Source: Caldilineaceae bacterium
GTDB taxonomy: Bacteria; Chloroflexota; Anaerolineae; Caldilineales; Caldilineaceae
DNA length: 64,000 nt
Assembly: GCA_022842065.1 (NCBI GenBank)
Contig: JALHQH010000011.1
Span: 248,001 to 312,000, forward strand
Reading direction: 5' to 3'
Shown here: positions 24,750-33,183 of the stretch, in pieces
How the letters are laid out: each line of letters opens with the position of its first letter
Numbering within the stretch: position 1 is the first letter of the stretch
Made by a program: the position numbers and the translations under genes
The notes under the pieces: model-generated
Databases searched by the model: none
Told to the model about the DNA's origin: nothing
The model's input: only the letters and a program-made list of their open reading frames with translations

Positions 24750-26582
24750 TCACACATACCGCTGCAAAAACTCCCCCATCTTGGTAAAGCTATCGATCCG
24801 GTTCGCCAGCTTGCTGAATTTGTGCCCTTCGTCGGCGTAGTGGATAAATTCAACCGTGCCACCGGCGGCCCGCACCCGCTCTACCACCTGCTCTGATTCA
24901 AAGAGGGGGACGCGCGGGTCGTTGTCGCCGGCCATGACCATGAGCGGGGCCTTGATCTGGTCGGCTTTGTGGATCGGCGAAAGCTGTGCGAGCAAGTCAC
25001 GATGGCTGGCCAGCGAACCATACTCCTCCTCGCGGTGGGCACGGCGCCAGGGACTGGTGCGCTCGAGGAAGGTCACCCAGTTGGCGATCCCCACCACATC
25101 AACGCCCGCCGCAAAGAGTTCCGGGTATTCGGTGAGCGCAGCCAGCACCATGTAGCCGCCGTAACTGCGGCCGTAGATCGCGATGCGGTCACCGTCGATC
25201 TCCCTCTGTTCATGCAACCACTGCACCGCATACTTCAGATCAACCACACTATCCATGCGCAACTCAACTTCGTCCAGCAACATGTAGCGGCGGCCATAGC
25301 CGGTGCTGCCGCGCACATTGGTCGCTAAGATCACATAGCCCTGCCCCAAAAAGTAGTGGAAACGCACATCAAATTCCGGGCGCAGTTGACTGGCCGGACC
25401 CCCATGGACATAGAGGATGCAGGGATAGCCGCCCGGCGGGGGCGCGGTTTGTGGACGATAATACAAGGCCGGGATCTGTTGCCCATCAAAGCTTGGGTAA
25501 TTGATCACAACCGGCGTAATGGGGGTTGTCGGGTCGATCCCGGCCCGGCTGCTAAAGGTAAGTTGGCGGCAGGTGTCGGCGCTGCAATCGAGCAGCCAGA
25601 TATCTTGTGGCAGCGTTGGGCTTTGCAGGTCAAAGGCGAGTTGATTGCCATCGGCATTGAATTGTAATTTGCCAATTACGCCTGGGGGCACGCTGCCCAA
25701 CTGATGGTGACTTTTCTGCTGCAAATCAAGCAAGTATAGCTCACTCCAGCCATCAGCATTGTAACTCAACGCTGCGCGTTCGCCATCGGCTGCGACCGTG
25801 AAGAGATCAAGTTCACCCACTCCTTTTAGCGCGGTAGCTTCAAGAATTACTTCCAGCGTGCCACTGGTTGCATCCAACCGGCAGAGCGCACCCCGATCAT
25901 GACCCTGATCCGTCAACAGATAGATCCCATTTTTTGTCCAGCGGATCGCCCCATAACGGGCCGGTGGTTGGGTGGCGGTGAGGCACTGGGTTGATCCGGT
26001 CGTCAGATCAACCAGGTGGAGCTGCACCGTGGAGGAAGAGATATCCTCGGTGCAGAGCAGTTTTGTGCTGTCGGGCGAACGGGCCGCAATCTGCCAGCGG
26101 CCGTTTGTTTCTAGCAGCAACGTGCTTTTGCCGGCGGCAATATCGAGCCGATAGAGATCGAAATCAACATTGTTGCGCGCATTACTCGTATAGAAGATCG
26201 CCATGCCGTCAGCGCTCCAACTGCCGAAGTGGTGAATCGCCTGCTCATTGGTGGTCAATTTGCGCACATCAAACGCCTCAATGCCCGCCGCATCACTGCC
26301 GGCGTTGGTGATCAGGTGGAATTGTTGGCGTTCATTGCCGGCAACATCGCTGAGCGCAATCAGGTGGGGCGCGTGGGGGGTACTGTAGAGTTCCCACACC
26401 TTGTCGGGTAGAAAGGTAAGTTGGCGCGGCCAAGCGGCGTCGGGCTGGTCGTTCAGCCCGATGCTCCAGACTTGAACGTTCTCTGTGATGTCGCTCAGAA
26501 AGGCGAGGCGGTCACCGTGTTGGGCAAAGACGGGTGCGTTGGCGGTGCGGATGTTGAGATAGCGGGCAAACTGATAGGACAT
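24750..26582 (-). CDS. S9 family peptidase (prolyl oligopeptidase type)
   Basis: 610 residues from ATG 26582 with GGAGG upstream. An N-terminal beta-propeller of TolB-like repeats (about 1-330) precedes an alpha/beta hydrolase domain. GRSYGGYM carries the serine near residue 473, DNDPRVP carries the aspartate and DEGHKF the histidine. The family includes acylaminoacyl and dipeptidyl peptidases acting on short peptides. No signal peptide is visible, so it is probably cytoplasmic. It is convergent to trpC. Confidence 0.85.
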   Translation of the reverse strand: MSYQFARYLNIRTANAPVFAQHGDRLAFLSDITENVQVWSIGLNDQPDAAWPRQLTFLPDKVWELYSTPHAPHLIALSDVAGNERQQFHLITNAGSDAAGIEAFDVRKLTTNEQAIHHFGSWSADGMAIFYTSNARNNVDFDLYRLDIAAGKSTLLLETNGRWQIAARSPDSTKLLCTEDISSSTVQLHLVDLTTGSTQCLTATQPPARYGAIRWTKNGIYLLTDQGHDRGALCRLDATSGTLEVILEATALKGVGELDLFTVAADGERAALSYNADGWSELYLLDLQQKSHHQLGSVPPGVIGKLQFNADGNQLAFDLQSPTLPQDIWLLDCSADTCRQLTFSSRAGIDPTTPITPVVINYPSFDGQQIPALYYRPQTAPPPGGYPCILYVHGGPASQLRPEFDVRFHYFLGQGYVILATNVRGSTGYGRRYMLLDEVELRMDSVVDLKYAVQWLHEQREIDGDRIAIYGRSYGGYMVLAALTEYPELFAAGVDVVGIANWVTFLERTSPWRRAHREEEYGSLASHRDLLAQLSPIHKADQIKAPLMVMAGDNDPRVPLFESEQVVERVRAAGGTVEFIHYADEGHKFSKLANRIDSFTKMGEFLQRYV

Positions 26583-27118
26583 GCGGGCCTCCAGGGCTGG
26601 TAAGGGCTTTAATAATTAATGGAAAACAATTAATGATTAAAGCGTCTGTGATGGGGCTACAGTTCTGCTGTATATTACGCCGAAACAGTGACAATCGATC
26701 GATAGCGCACTTTTAGCACCTATTGTTCCACGATTATCGGTCATGGTCAAACGCGGTAAAGCTTTCTTAGTGGGCGGCGCTGCTGGCATGTGTAATCAAT
26801 GTAGACAGTAGTTGACGACTTGCCGTAAATTTGTTATTCTGTTAGCACCGCACTCCCCAGAGTCTTGTCGGTGATATTTTTGCATCAATTGCACCAAATC
26901 AGTTAATTGATTATAGCTGCACTTCATTGCTGCCGCTCCCAACAGCAGAGCTATTGGTTGTTGTTGAGGCGACCGTCTCGCTTCCCGCCCGATCCGCGCA
27001 TCATCTGGAATTTATCTTCGTTTTTTGCTTGATCATGCATCGCATTCCAGATCATTGCGCAAGCTATCCCTTTAGGTGAATTCCATTTATAACCATATGT
27101 ATTAGGAGGAACTAGATT
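26583..27118. other. Intergenic region before the ABC operon
   Basis: It holds a good promoter (listed) and a long leader of about 270 nt for the binding-protein gene, ending in a strong site TTAGGAGGAAC. I see no known riboswitch signature in the leader. Confidence 0.55.
26812..26840 (+). promoter_or_regulatory. Promoter of ABC operon, TTGACG-17-TATTCT
   Basis: A -35 box at 26812-26817 and a -10 box at 26835-26840 with 17-bp spacing. It leads into the substrate-binding protein gene. Confidence 0.7.
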
Positions 27119-28531
27119 ATGAGTCAGCAGATTTCACGTCGACGTTTCCTGCAAGCAACCGGCGGTGTTGTCGGGTTAAGCATGCTTGCGGCCTGTGTTC
27201 CTGCCCAAGCGCCGGCTAGTACCGGGGCTGCCGAAGCCGGGGCCGCTGGTGGTGCAATTACGGTGGCGCAGGATACCCCCCTGTGGGTCTTGACCAAGGC
27301 CGACTTCCATCCCGACTACAATGACTATATCCGCCAGCATGTGGAAGAATTTGCCGCCGAGAAGGGCTATGCCCTAGAACTGGCGGATGTGGCAGGTTTC
27401 TCGGCTGGTGGTGCCACGATGCAGAAGTTGGCCGCGCAGGTCGCGGCTGATGACGCGCCGGATATGTCACAGGATAATATCAGCGTGCCCCAGTATAACC
27501 AGTTGGGCCTGATTTTGCCGGTTTCCGATTTGGTGACTGACCTGATTGGCCGTTTCGGCGAAACGGGCGAACGGCAACGCAAAGATCTGATGATCGATGG
27601 TGAATGGTATTCCGTGCCGCTGCATGTGCGCAGCGACGGTGGCTGGGCACGCAAAGATATCTGGGATGCGGCCGGGATTGATGTCACCGCCCTGCGCACC
27701 TATGACGAACTGCGCGAAGCCTGCATGGAAGTCTCTGATCCCGCGGCTGAGATGTGGGGCTGGGGCATGACGATCAATCGCTCTGGCGATGCGCAGTGGT
27801 TCGTCGCCCGTATTCTCCATTCATTTGGTGCCTTCTGGACCGACGAGACCGGCCAATATGTGACGATTGATTCGCCCGAAACTGTGCAGGCGGTTGAATG
27901 GGTGGTCGATACTTATACCAATCCAAAGTGGGAGCCGATGCTGCCCCCTGGTGTGTTGAGTTGGACCGACCCAACCAACAACGAAGCCTTCCTGGGCGGC
28001 AAATTGGCCTATACGCAGAATGGTGGGACGGTTTATGCCAAGGCTGTGGTCGATCAGGTGCCCTTTGTCAATGATATTATCTGGGACTACCCCAAGGGTG
28101 GCCCTGGCCTGGCCAACTTCTTTGGCCTCGGCAGTATGCATTTGAATCTGATCAAGGGCGGCAAAAACCCAGAAGCGGCCAAGGAACTGATCACGAGCTT
28201 CTTTGCGGATGATGTGCTCAAGAAGATCTTCACCACGGCCACCACCTATGCCTTGCCCGCTTATACTGATCAGTGGGATTGGGAAGAGATCGCCGGCGTG
28301 CCCAACAGTCTTGCCCAAAAAGATGGTGCCCTTGATCCCGCCGGCTGGAATGGTATGGCCTATCCTGGCCCAGCCACTGCTTGGATCTCCGCGGTGACCA
28401 CCCAGAATCTGGATACTGATATGTTCGCCGCTGCTGTAAGCGGGCAGGCGACTGCGGCCGAAGCTGTCAAGCAAGCGGCCGAAGCATCGGTCCGGATCTT
28501 CCAAGAACTGGGCGCACCGGGCGTTCAGTAG
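27119..28531 (+). CDS. ABC sugar-type substrate-binding lipoprotein
   Basis: 470 residues; ATG 27119 follows AGGAGGAAC. The N-terminus SRRRFLQATGG with a hydrophobic run and lipobox LAAC (Cys about 26) suggests a twin-arginine lipoprotein. The rest has the shape of family 1 extracellular solute-binding proteins (the type that serves CUT1 sugar importers), with an EEFAAEKGYALE region and the usual DAPDM motif. The substrate cannot be told. A fused permease gene follows after a hairpin array. Confidence 0.85.
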   Translation: MSQQISRRRFLQATGGVVGLSMLAACVPAQAPASTGAAEAGAAGGAITVAQDTPLWVLTKADFHPDYNDYIRQHVEEFAAEKGYALELADVAGFSAGGATMQKLAAQVAADDAPDMSQDNISVPQYNQLGLILPVSDLVTDLIGRFGETGERQRKDLMIDGEWYSVPLHVRSDGGWARKDIWDAAGIDVTALRTYDELREACMEVSDPAAEMWGWGMTINRSGDAQWFVARILHSFGAFWTDETGQYVTIDSPETVQAVEWVVDTYTNPKWEPMLPPGVLSWTDPTNNEAFLGGKLAYTQNGGTVYAKAVVDQVPFVNDIIWDYPKGGPGLANFFGLGSMHLNLIKGGKNPEAAKELITSFFADDVLKKIFTTATTYALPAYTDQWDWEEIAGVPNSLAQKDGALDPAGWNGMAYPGPATAWISAVTTQNLDTDMFAAAVSGQATAAEAVKQAAEASVRIFQELGAPGVQ

Positions 28532-28533
28532 TG

Positions 28534-28612
28534 GTATGTAAAACGTAATGCGTAAAACGTAACGGTGTTATCTCGCACACATCACGTTTTACGCATCACG
28601 TTTTACGTTTCA
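28534..28612. repeat. GTAAAACGTAATGCG-type inverted array
   Basis: Left arm GTAAAACGTAATGCGTAAAACGTAA, inverted right arm CACGTTTTACGCATCACGTTTTACG, close to the arrays at 24674 and 53826. It lies between the binding-protein and permease genes, so it could attenuate expression of the permease. Confidence 0.85.
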
Positions 28613-28627
28613 ATCAGGAGGGGATAG

Positions 28628-30613
28628 ATGAGTCAAACTACATTGGCCGGCGGTTTGCGCGTGGCACCGCAGGTGACACAAAACTCCTGGCGGCTCCGCT
28701 TGCGTCATCTGCTGGGGCAGGATTGGGCGACAGCCTATGTTTTTGTATTGCCAACACTGTTGTTAATGGGTGGGCTGATCGGCTATCCCTTTCTGCGTGC
28801 CGTCTACATGAGCTTTACCAACACGATTTCGCTGGAAATCGGCCCATTTGTTGGTCTGCGTAACTATGAAAATGTCTGGCGCGATCCGAGTTTTCATGCC
28901 GCGATTAAGAACACCTTTGTTTTCACCTTCTGGTCGATTATCATCAAATTCATCGGTGGGTTAGCCGTTTCCATTCTCCTGCATCGCTTAACCCGCTTTA
29001 GCAACATCCTCACCGCCGCCATTCTGCTGCCCTGGATTGTCCCTTCCGTCGTTGCGGCGATTGCCTGGAAAGGGTTGCTTGACCCGGTCTACGGTGGCGT
29101 CAATCAGTTTTTGCTCCAATTGGGCTTGGTCGAAAAGGGCTTCCCCTGGTTTGGCGCGATTGAGACCGCAATGATGTCATTGATCATGGTCAATGTCTGG
29201 GGTGGTATTCCCTTTTTTACCGTCAACCTGTTGGCTGGTCTCAAAGCCATTGACAAAGAATATTACGAAGCGGCGACCATTGATGGTGCGAATGCCTGGC
29301 GTTGCTTTTTGCATATTACCTTGCCCGGCCTGCGCTATGTGATCATCGTGGCCGTGTTGCTCTCGACAATCTGGACCTTTAACAGCTTCGACATGATCTA
29401 TCTGATCACCAACGGTGGTCCGCTTAATGCAACCCGCGTCTATTCGATCTTTGCCTATGAATACTTTGGGGCTGCCCGTTTTGGTGCCGCCGTGGCCGTG
29501 GCGATTACGATGGCCCCGGTGCTGATGATCTTTATCTTCCTGCTCGGCAAGTATATGTCGACCAGCGTGCGCCGCGAAGATGAAAGTGCTGAAGCAGTTA
29601 ACAGCACCTATAATCGCTTCACCGCCGTCCTGGCCTGGCCCTTCAACATGTTGATCCGTGGGTTGGTCGGACTCTTCTTCTTGCTTAACAATTTGGTGGA
29701 GAGTGTGGTTGGTGCCATTGGCGGGGCTATCACTCGCCTTTTTGTCGGCAACAGCAGCCAGAGCCAACGTCGTGCGCGCCATGTTGGTCGCACCATCACC
29801 AACATCGTTGCCGGCTTGGTCTTGTTTCTCTTTGTCGTCTTCGAATTGACCCCCTTCTACTGGACGCTGATCACCGCCTTCAAAGATACCTCACAGATCG
29901 TTGCCTTTGACTCAGTTTTCTGGCCGGCCCCGTGGACGACAGAGCAATTCACCCTATTGCTGGGGCCGACCCGTAAATTCACCACCTGGTATTGGAACAC
30001 GATCCAGGTTTCGATTGTGAGTACCGTGGTGTCAGTGGTCGTGGCCGCGATGGGTGGCTATGGGTTGACGCGGTTACGCTGGCGTGGGGCCCACCTCTTT
30101 AGCAGCAGCGTCTTGATCGCCTATTTGATGCCTGGCGTCATGATGTTTATTCCCATGTATCAGATCTTTGCCGGCCTCAAGCTCACCAACAGCCTGCTTG
30201 GTTTGATGATCGCCTATCCCGCGTTCGGTCTGCCCTTTGCCACCTGGTTGATGATGGGGTACTACGCCTCGATCCCGCGCGAAATGGAAGAGGCGGCGAT
30301 GATCGACGGCTGCAACCACTATCAAGCTTTCTGGAAAGTGGTGCTGCCCCTCACCTTGCCGGCGCTGATGGCCGCGGCGATGTTCTCGATCACCCTGTCG
30401 TGGAAAGAGTTTATCTTTGCCTATATCTTCCTCTCCAAGGAGAGCCTCTTCACCCTAACGATTGGGATGGCCGGCATGATCATTGGCGACGTGCTGCCGT
30501 GGGGTGAACTCTCCGCCGCCGCGCTGTTGATGGCGATTCCCGTCGGCCTGCTCTATGTGGTGGGCCAACGCTTCATGGTCGCCGGGTTGACGGCAGGGGC
30601 TGTCAAGGGTTAG
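28628..30613 (+). CDS. Fused MalF-MalG type ABC permease
   Basis: 661 residues; ATG 28628 follows AGGAGGGG. Residues 30-310 are a MalF/UgpA-type permease with EAA loop EYYEAATIDGANAW near 211-224. A linker of about 75 residues with extra hydrophobic segments leads to a second domain (about 388-660) of the MalG/UgpE type with EAA loop EMEEAAMIDGCNHY near 552. Both halves have the usual six-helix pattern. Normally these are two genes, so the fusion of both halves is unusual. No MalK-type ATPase is adjacent; a shared one may be elsewhere. Confidence 0.85.
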   Translation: MSQTTLAGGLRVAPQVTQNSWRLRLRHLLGQDWATAYVFVLPTLLLMGGLIGYPFLRAVYMSFTNTISLEIGPFVGLRNYENVWRDPSFHAAIKNTFVFTFWSIIIKFIGGLAVSILLHRLTRFSNILTAAILLPWIVPSVVAAIAWKGLLDPVYGGVNQFLLQLGLVEKGFPWFGAIETAMMSLIMVNVWGGIPFFTVNLLAGLKAIDKEYYEAATIDGANAWRCFLHITLPGLRYVIIVAVLLSTIWTFNSFDMIYLITNGGPLNATRVYSIFAYEYFGAARFGAAVAVAITMAPVLMIFIFLLGKYMSTSVRREDESAEAVNSTYNRFTAVLAWPFNMLIRGLVGLFFLLNNLVESVVGAIGGAITRLFVGNSSQSQRRARHVGRTITNIVAGLVLFLFVVFELTPFYWTLITAFKDTSQIVAFDSVFWPAPWTTEQFTLLLGPTRKFTTWYWNTIQVSIVSTVVSVVVAAMGGYGLTRLRWRGAHLFSSSVLIAYLMPGVMMFIPMYQIFAGLKLTNSLLGLMIAYPAFGLPFATWLMMGYYASIPREMEEAAMIDGCNHYQAFWKVVLPLTLPALMAAAMFSITLSWKEFIFAYIFLSKESLFTLTIGMAGMIIGDVLPWGELSAAALLMAIPVGLLYVVGQRFMVAGLTAGAVKG

Positions 30614-30643
30614 TACAGTGCGGTCTAAACAAACCCACATATA

Positions 30644-30684
30644 ATGTTGTGCCTAGCCGGTCCATGAACCGCTACGCACAACAT
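30644..30684. repeat. Short inverted repeat
   Basis: Arms ATGTTGTGC and GCACAACAT around CTAGCCGGTCCATGAACC, 30 bp after the permease stop. Confidence 0.6.
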
Positions 30685-30745
30685 CGCGATTGGCTGATTT
30701 ACGCCGCGCTGGGCTAGTTGCGGCTGGTTTGCCTAGATGCTCAGC

Positions 30746-30786
30746 AGACCTCACCGGTCCATTCCGGTGGGGTCTTTTTGTTTTGT
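30746..30786 (+). terminator. Rho-independent terminator
   Basis: 12-bp stem (30746-30757 with 30764-30775), 6-base loop and a T-rich tail. It closes the ABC operon. Confidence 0.85.
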
Positions 30787-30844
30787 TCGTGAGATGATAT
30801 AATGCGAACATTGGGTTACGACTGTTGCAAGGGAAGGACAAACC

Positions 30845-31453
30845 ATGACAATTGTGGAAAAAGCACCGGCCAAAAAGCGACCGGTTGAGCAGGCAAAATC
30901 TAAACAATTATATTCACTTGCCGAGTTTGAGGCGCTGCTTGCTATACCGGAGAATGCAAATCGCCTGCTTGAACTCATCGATGGAAAGATTATTGAAAAG
31001 ATGCCGACACAAAAACATGGTCTTGTTGCCAGTAATATTAACCGCGAACTTGGCAATTATGCGATCAAACATAAAAACGGCCGTCCCGGCGTCGAAGTCC
31101 GTCACCGCGCAATCGGCGATGACCACAACTCGCGCTTGCCCGATGTTTCCTTCACCTGCGCCAATGTGCCGCTTGTGGAACAAGGCAGTGTGACCGATAT
31201 GCCCGATCTCGCGGTGGAGATCAAGTCACCCGACGACACAATTAAGCAAATGCGTGAAACCGCAGAGTATTACCTGGCGCACGGCTCGCGTCTGGTCTGG
31301 CTGGTCTACCCAAATCTGCGCTTGGTGGAAGTTTATCGACCCGATGCCGATGTGGAAATCCTTGACGCTGAACAAGCCTTGGTCGGACACGATGTGCTGC
31401 CGGGCTTTGAACTATCCGTTGCTGCTGTCTTTGCTGACCCATTTGCAAGTTAG
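30845..31453 (+). CDS. Uma2 family endonuclease-fold protein
   Basis: 202 residues; ATG 30845 follows GGAAGGAC. The pattern RLLELIDGKIIEKMPTQKHG, RLPDVSFT and DMPDLAVEIKSPDD is that of Uma2 (DUF820), a PD-(D/E)xK nuclease fold; D139 (PDVS), E and K of VEIKSP form the core. The physiological role of Uma2 proteins is not settled. A paralogue follows 28 bp later. Confidence 0.85.
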   Translation: MTIVEKAPAKKRPVEQAKSKQLYSLAEFEALLAIPENANRLLELIDGKIIEKMPTQKHGLVASNINRELGNYAIKHKNGRPGVEVRHRAIGDDHNSRLPDVSFTCANVPLVEQGSVTDMPDLAVEIKSPDDTIKQMRETAEYYLAHGSRLVWLVYPNLRLVEVYRPDADVEILDAEQALVGHDVLPGFELSVAAVFADPFAS

Positions 31454-31480
31454 GCGTTGGAGAGAGAAAGGATGCGACCG

Positions 31481-32068
31481 ATGACCGTTTTGGCGCGACA
31501 ACAGACCGTTGCAGACTTTGATGCGTTTCTCGCACAGCCGGAAAATCAAGATCGTCTATTTGAACTGGTCAATGGAGAAATTGTTGAAAAGATGCCAACG
31601 GAACAACATGGCTATATTGCTGGCTTAATTGTTACGGCAATTAACAACTTCACTTTGCCGCGCCGTTTGGGCATAGCTGCCGTTGAAGCGCGTCACCGCA
31701 ATCATAGTGACCAATATAATGATCGCATCCCTGATGTCTCCTTTACAAAAGAACGAAGGCAGTTAGTGGCGCAGGGCAGCGTGGCACGGTTTCCTGATCT
31801 GGTGGTTGAAATTCGTTCCCCTGATGACTCGGTGCAAGGGATGCGTGATAAAGCAGCTGATTATATCAAGAATGGTGTCAGCATTGTTTGGCTGATCCAT
31901 CCCCGCTTGCGTTTTGTGGAAGTCTATCGTCCCAATCACGACATCGAAATTCTCGGTACAATGGATCAGTTAAGTGGCGACGAAGTCTTACCAGGCTTTA
32001 CCGTGCCGGTAAGCTATATTTTTATGGAACCTTTTGACGAAGAGCCAGATGATGACGCCGCTGCTTGA
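31481..32068 (+). CDS. Second Uma2 family protein
   Basis: 195 residues from ATG 31481; GAAAGG lies nine bases upstream. An ATG at 31472 and a TTG at 31457 are alternatives. The same nuclease-fold motifs are present: RLFELVNGEIVEKMPTEQHG, RIPDVSFT and FPDLVVEIRSPDD. The central lysine of the PD-(D/E)xK motif is arginine here (EIRS rather than EIKS), which could affect activity. It is likely a tandem duplicate of the previous gene, now divergent. It overlaps the ABC ATPase by 20 bp. Confidence 0.85.
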   Translation: MTVLARQQTVADFDAFLAQPENQDRLFELVNGEIVEKMPTEQHGYIAGLIVTAINNFTLPRRLGIAAVEARHRNHSDQYNDRIPDVSFTKERRQLVAQGSVARFPDLVVEIRSPDDSVQGMRDKAADYIKNGVSIVWLIHPRLRFVEVYRPNHDIEILGTMDQLSGDEVLPGFTVPVSYIFMEPFDEEPDDDAAA

Positions 32069-33014
32069 TGTGCGTAATTTATATCTCCACTATGCCGATT
32101 CGCGTGGCGCGGTGCGCGCTGTTGATGGTCTTTCCTTGACATTGGCCGCCAACGGCCATGCCTTAGGCATCGTTGGCGAGTCGGGGAGTGGCAAGTCGAG
32201 TTTGGCGTTGGCGCTGATGCGTTTGCTGCCAACCAATCTGGCGCGTTATGACGGGGAAATTTATTTTCAGGGCGAGAAAATTAGTGCGTTGTCGGATCTC
32301 CAATTTCGGCGGGAGATTCGTTGGCGCAAGATCGCCCTGGTGCCCCAAGGGGCGCTCAACGGCTTCAACCCCGTGTTACGCGTGGGCGAACAGATCATTG
32401 AGCCGTTGGTGGTGGATGGGGGATTGGACCGGCGGACGGCCCGTAAACGGGCCCAGGAGCTATTGGCGTTGGTGGGATTGACTGGCGACAGTTACAATCG
32501 CTATCCCCACGAATTGAGCGGCGGCATGAAACAGCGGGCAATGATCGCCGCCGCGTTGATCATGCAGCCACCACTGCTGATTATGGACGAGCCAACTTCC
32601 GCCCTTGATGTCAGCGTGCAAGCGCAGATCATGAATCTGCTCAAACGGCTCAAACACGAACTCGGCCTATCGATTATTTTTATCACCCACGACATTGCCT
32701 TGGCCAGTGATATTTGTGACAGTATGGCCGTCGTCTATGCTGGCGAACTGGTCGAAATCGGTAGTGCCGAGCAGCTGTTGCTTGCGCCGCAGCATCCCTA
32801 CAGCCAGAAATTGATTGCCAGTATCCCGCGCCTGCATGCTGCGGAAATGCCCGTCTTTATCCCCGGCTCGCCACCCGATCTGCGCCAACCACCCGCCGGC
32901 TGCCGCTTTCACCTGCGCTGTCCCGCCGTCTTTGCCCGGTGCAAAATAGAATCACCCCCCATTTTTGAACCCCAGCCCGGCCAGTTGACGCGCTGTTGGC
33001 TGGTGGAGAAATAG
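32049..33014 (+). CDS. OppD/DppD-type ABC ATPase
   Basis: 321 residues from ATG 32049; ATG 32052 is an alternative. Walker A GESGSGKSS near 42-50, signature LSGGMKQR near 156-163, Walker B LLIMDEPTSALD near 180-191, H-loop ITHD near 213. The C-terminal CRFHLRCPAVFARC is the cysteine-rich oligopeptide-permease ATPase extension that may bind an Fe-S cluster in some relatives. No oligopeptide permease or binding protein is next to it, so it is an orphan. It is not the expected partner for the fused CUT1 permease upstream. Confidence 0.85.
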   Translation: MMTPLLDVRNLYLHYADSRGAVRAVDGLSLTLAANGHALGIVGESGSGKSSLALALMRLLPTNLARYDGEIYFQGEKISALSDLQFRREIRWRKIALVPQGALNGFNPVLRVGEQIIEPLVVDGGLDRRTARKRAQELLALVGLTGDSYNRYPHELSGGMKQRAMIAAALIMQPPLLIMDEPTSALDVSVQAQIMNLLKRLKHELGLSIIFITHDIALASDICDSMAVVYAGELVEIGSAEQLLLAPQHPYSQKLIASIPRLHAAEMPVFIPGSPPDLRQPPAGCRFHLRCPAVFARCKIESPPIFEPQPGQLTRCWLVEK

Positions 33015-33182
33015 ACACGAGACAAGGAGACACGAGACACGAGACAAGGAGACACGAGACAAGGAGACACGAGACAAGGAGACACGGGACAAGGAGACAC
33101 GAGACACCAGATACGAAAGAGTCTAACCTTCTAATCTCGCCTCTCCCCTTCTCGTATCTCCTTGTTTCGTATCTCGTATCTT
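33013..33182. repeat. GACACGAGACAAGGA-type array
   Basis: Repeated GACACGAGACAAGGA words run from 33015 to about 33110, then a short spacer and an inverted arm CTCGTATCTCCTTGTTTCGTATCTCGTATC (33151-33180). It sits between convergent genes and covers the end of the OppD gene. Confidence 0.85.
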
Positions 33183-33183
33183 C

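Noticed and set aside
26847..27118. Riboswitch in the leader of the ABC binding protein
   Set aside because: The leader is long, but no known conserved riboswitch core was seen.
30614..30845. tRNA or small RNA in the space after the permease
   Set aside because: Only hairpins and a terminator are seen; no tRNA cloverleaf could be drawn.
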